Program-made: the position numbers and the translations under genes | The notes under the pieces: generated by a model | What the model saw: the letters and a program-made list of their open reading frames with translations, nothing else | Told to the model about the DNA's origin: nothing | Databases searched by the model: none | Assembly (NCBI GenBank): GCA_018224345.1 | Contig: JAGTUW010000024.1 | Location: 1 to 6,784, forward strand | Source: Bacteroidota bacterium | GTDB lineage: Bacteria; Bacteroidota; Ignavibacteria; SZUA-365 | DNA: 6,784 nucleotides | Direction of reading: 5' to 3' | In this document: positions 6,039 through 6,784 of the stretch, one piece after another | Layout: the number at the start of each line of letters is the position of its first letter | Position numbering within the stretch: the first letter of the stretch is position 1

Positions 6039-6784
6039 TTACAACAACTGCCTGGCCGTTCGGAGAGCATCGATCAATACATCCACCTCATGCTGAGTAT
6101 TATATATTGCAAAACTCGCACGTATGGTCCCTGTCACACCGAGGTGTTTCATTGTCGGTTCAGCACAGTGCGTACCCGTGCGTACTGCCACACCCATTCT
6201 ATCGACGACCAGGCCGACATCATAGGGATGAACGCCCTGAATATTGAAGGAAACCGCGCCGCAGTGCTTTACTCCCGGTCCATATATTTGCAAATCCTCT
6301 ACGGAGGAAAGAGCCTGCAACGCGTACCGCATCAACTCCTGCTCATGGCCGATGATGTCATCCATTCCAATTTCGTGTATATAATCGACTGCGGCGGCGA
6401 GACTGATCGCACCAACGATATTCGGTGTTCCCGCTTCGAATTTCAGTGGCAACCCTGCGTATGCCGTCGTACCAATGCTGACGTTTTCAATCATTCCACC
6501 CCCGGTTTGATACGGAGGCATGGCCTCGAGATAGCGTTCCTTCCCATACAGGACACCTATACCGGTTCCGGCATACATCTTGTGACCGGAGAAAACGAGA
6601 AAGTCGCAATCGAGATCCTGAACGTCGATGGGCAGATGTGGTGCGGATTGCGCAGCATCGATGAGCACCGGTACATTGGCAGCATGGGCTGTACTAATCA
6701 CATCTCGGACCGGATTGACCACGCCCAGGGCATTCGAAACGTGACAGATTGTCAATAATTTCGTTCTCTCGGTGATCAACGATG
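6039..6784 (-). CDS. sufS: SufS, group II cysteine desulfurase, C-terminal part (5' end outside window)
   Basis: A PLP-dependent cysteine desulfurase that removes sulfur from L-cysteine, leaving alanine and an enzyme persulfide for SufE. About 247 residues are present, and the frame is open to the right edge; with a family length near 400, roughly 160 N-terminal residues are missing, including the His that stacks on PLP. The TTG at 6779 is an internal codon, not a start. Counting from there, DAAQ (41-44) holds the Asp and Gln that contact PLP, SGHK (64-67) holds the Schiff-base Lys67, and RTGTHCAEP (200-208) carries the persulfide Cys205. TGGGMI (92-97) and the FEAGTPN segment (114-120) are also typical. 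The short cysteine loop and the adjacent sufE identify the SufS class rather than NifS/IscS. Confidence 0.96.
   Translation of the reverse strand, partial: SLITERTKLLTICHVSNALGVVNPVRDVISTAHAANVPVLIDAAQSAPHLPIDVQDLDCDFLVFSGHKMYAGTGIGVLYGKERYLEAMPPYQTGGGMIENVSIGTTAYAGLPLKFEAGTPNIVGAISLAAAVDYIHEIGMDDIIGHEQELMRYALQALSSVEDLQIYGPGVKHCGAVSFNIQGVHPYDVGLVVDRMGVAVRTGTHCAEPTMKHLGVTGTIRASFAIYNTQHEVDVLIDALRTARQLL

Noticed and set aside
5997..6758. 253-codon open frame on the plus strand
   Set aside because: It lies wholly opposite sufS, whose motifs are unmistakable; its translation has no recognisable domain and no ribosome site.
1..6784. CRISPR arrays, tRNA genes, insertion sequences, attachment sites
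   Set aside because: No regularly spaced repeats, no tRNA T-arm signature in a cloverleaf context, no transposase-like protein and no long terminal inverted repeats were seen.

Overview
This window comes from a bacterial chromosome with roughly balanced base composition and tight gene packing. The genes are metabolic and housekeeping; I see no insertion sequence, phage gene, tRNA, rRNA or CRISPR array. The gene set (SufS/SufE, a stand-alone LigD-type phosphoesterase, a beta-PGM/trehalose-phosphatase fusion beside a GH65 phosphorylase) and the E. coli-like promoter hexamers suggest a Gram-negative environmental bacterium. A green sulfur or Bacteroidota/Rhodothermota relative is a guess, not a demonstration.

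Layout. (1) Bases 2-268, plus strand: the C-terminal end of a short-chain dehydrogenase/reductase, cut by the window edge. It converges on the next gene with 13 bases between stop codons. (2) Bases 282-4286, minus strand: a two-gene operon. The first gene (4286 to 2727) encodes a 519-residue fusion of a beta-phosphoglucomutase-like HAD domain and a trehalose-6-phosphate phosphatase. The second (2678 to 282) encodes a GH65 disaccharide phosphorylase. Together they match the domain order and almost the total length of mycobacterial OtsB1 (Rv2006), which is one chain; here it is split in two. A strong-looking promoter (TGGACA, 16 bases, TATAAT) sits so close to the first ATG that the mRNA would be nearly leaderless. 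(3) Bases 4287-4689: about 400 bases without a gene, holding that promoter, a weaker plus-strand promoter candidate, a short palindrome and an imperfect hairpin. (4) Bases 4690-4878, plus strand: a 62-residue conserved-looking protein of unknown function with a clear ribosome binding site. (5) Bases 4887-5495, minus strand: a stand-alone LigD-type 3'-phosphoesterase with all expected active-site residues, ending 8 bases from the small gene. (6) Bases 5586-6784, minus strand: sufE and, upstream of it, the C-terminal part of sufS, the sulfur-donor pair for iron-sulfur cluster assembly.

How the genes work together. The operon in (2) is consistent with a closed route from trehalose-6-phosphate: dephosphorylation to trehalose, phosphorolysis to beta-glucose-1-phosphate plus glucose, and isomerisation to glucose-6-phosphate. 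The phosphate released in step one balances that used in step two. The GH65 substrate cannot be fixed from sequence alone, so this is inference. SufS and SufE form a separate, ordinary pair. Nothing links the phosphoesterase or the small protein functionally to their neighbours. I found no clearly unprecedented system; the most notable points are the split OtsB1-like module, its near-leaderless promoter, the isolated phosphoesterase and the orphan small gene.
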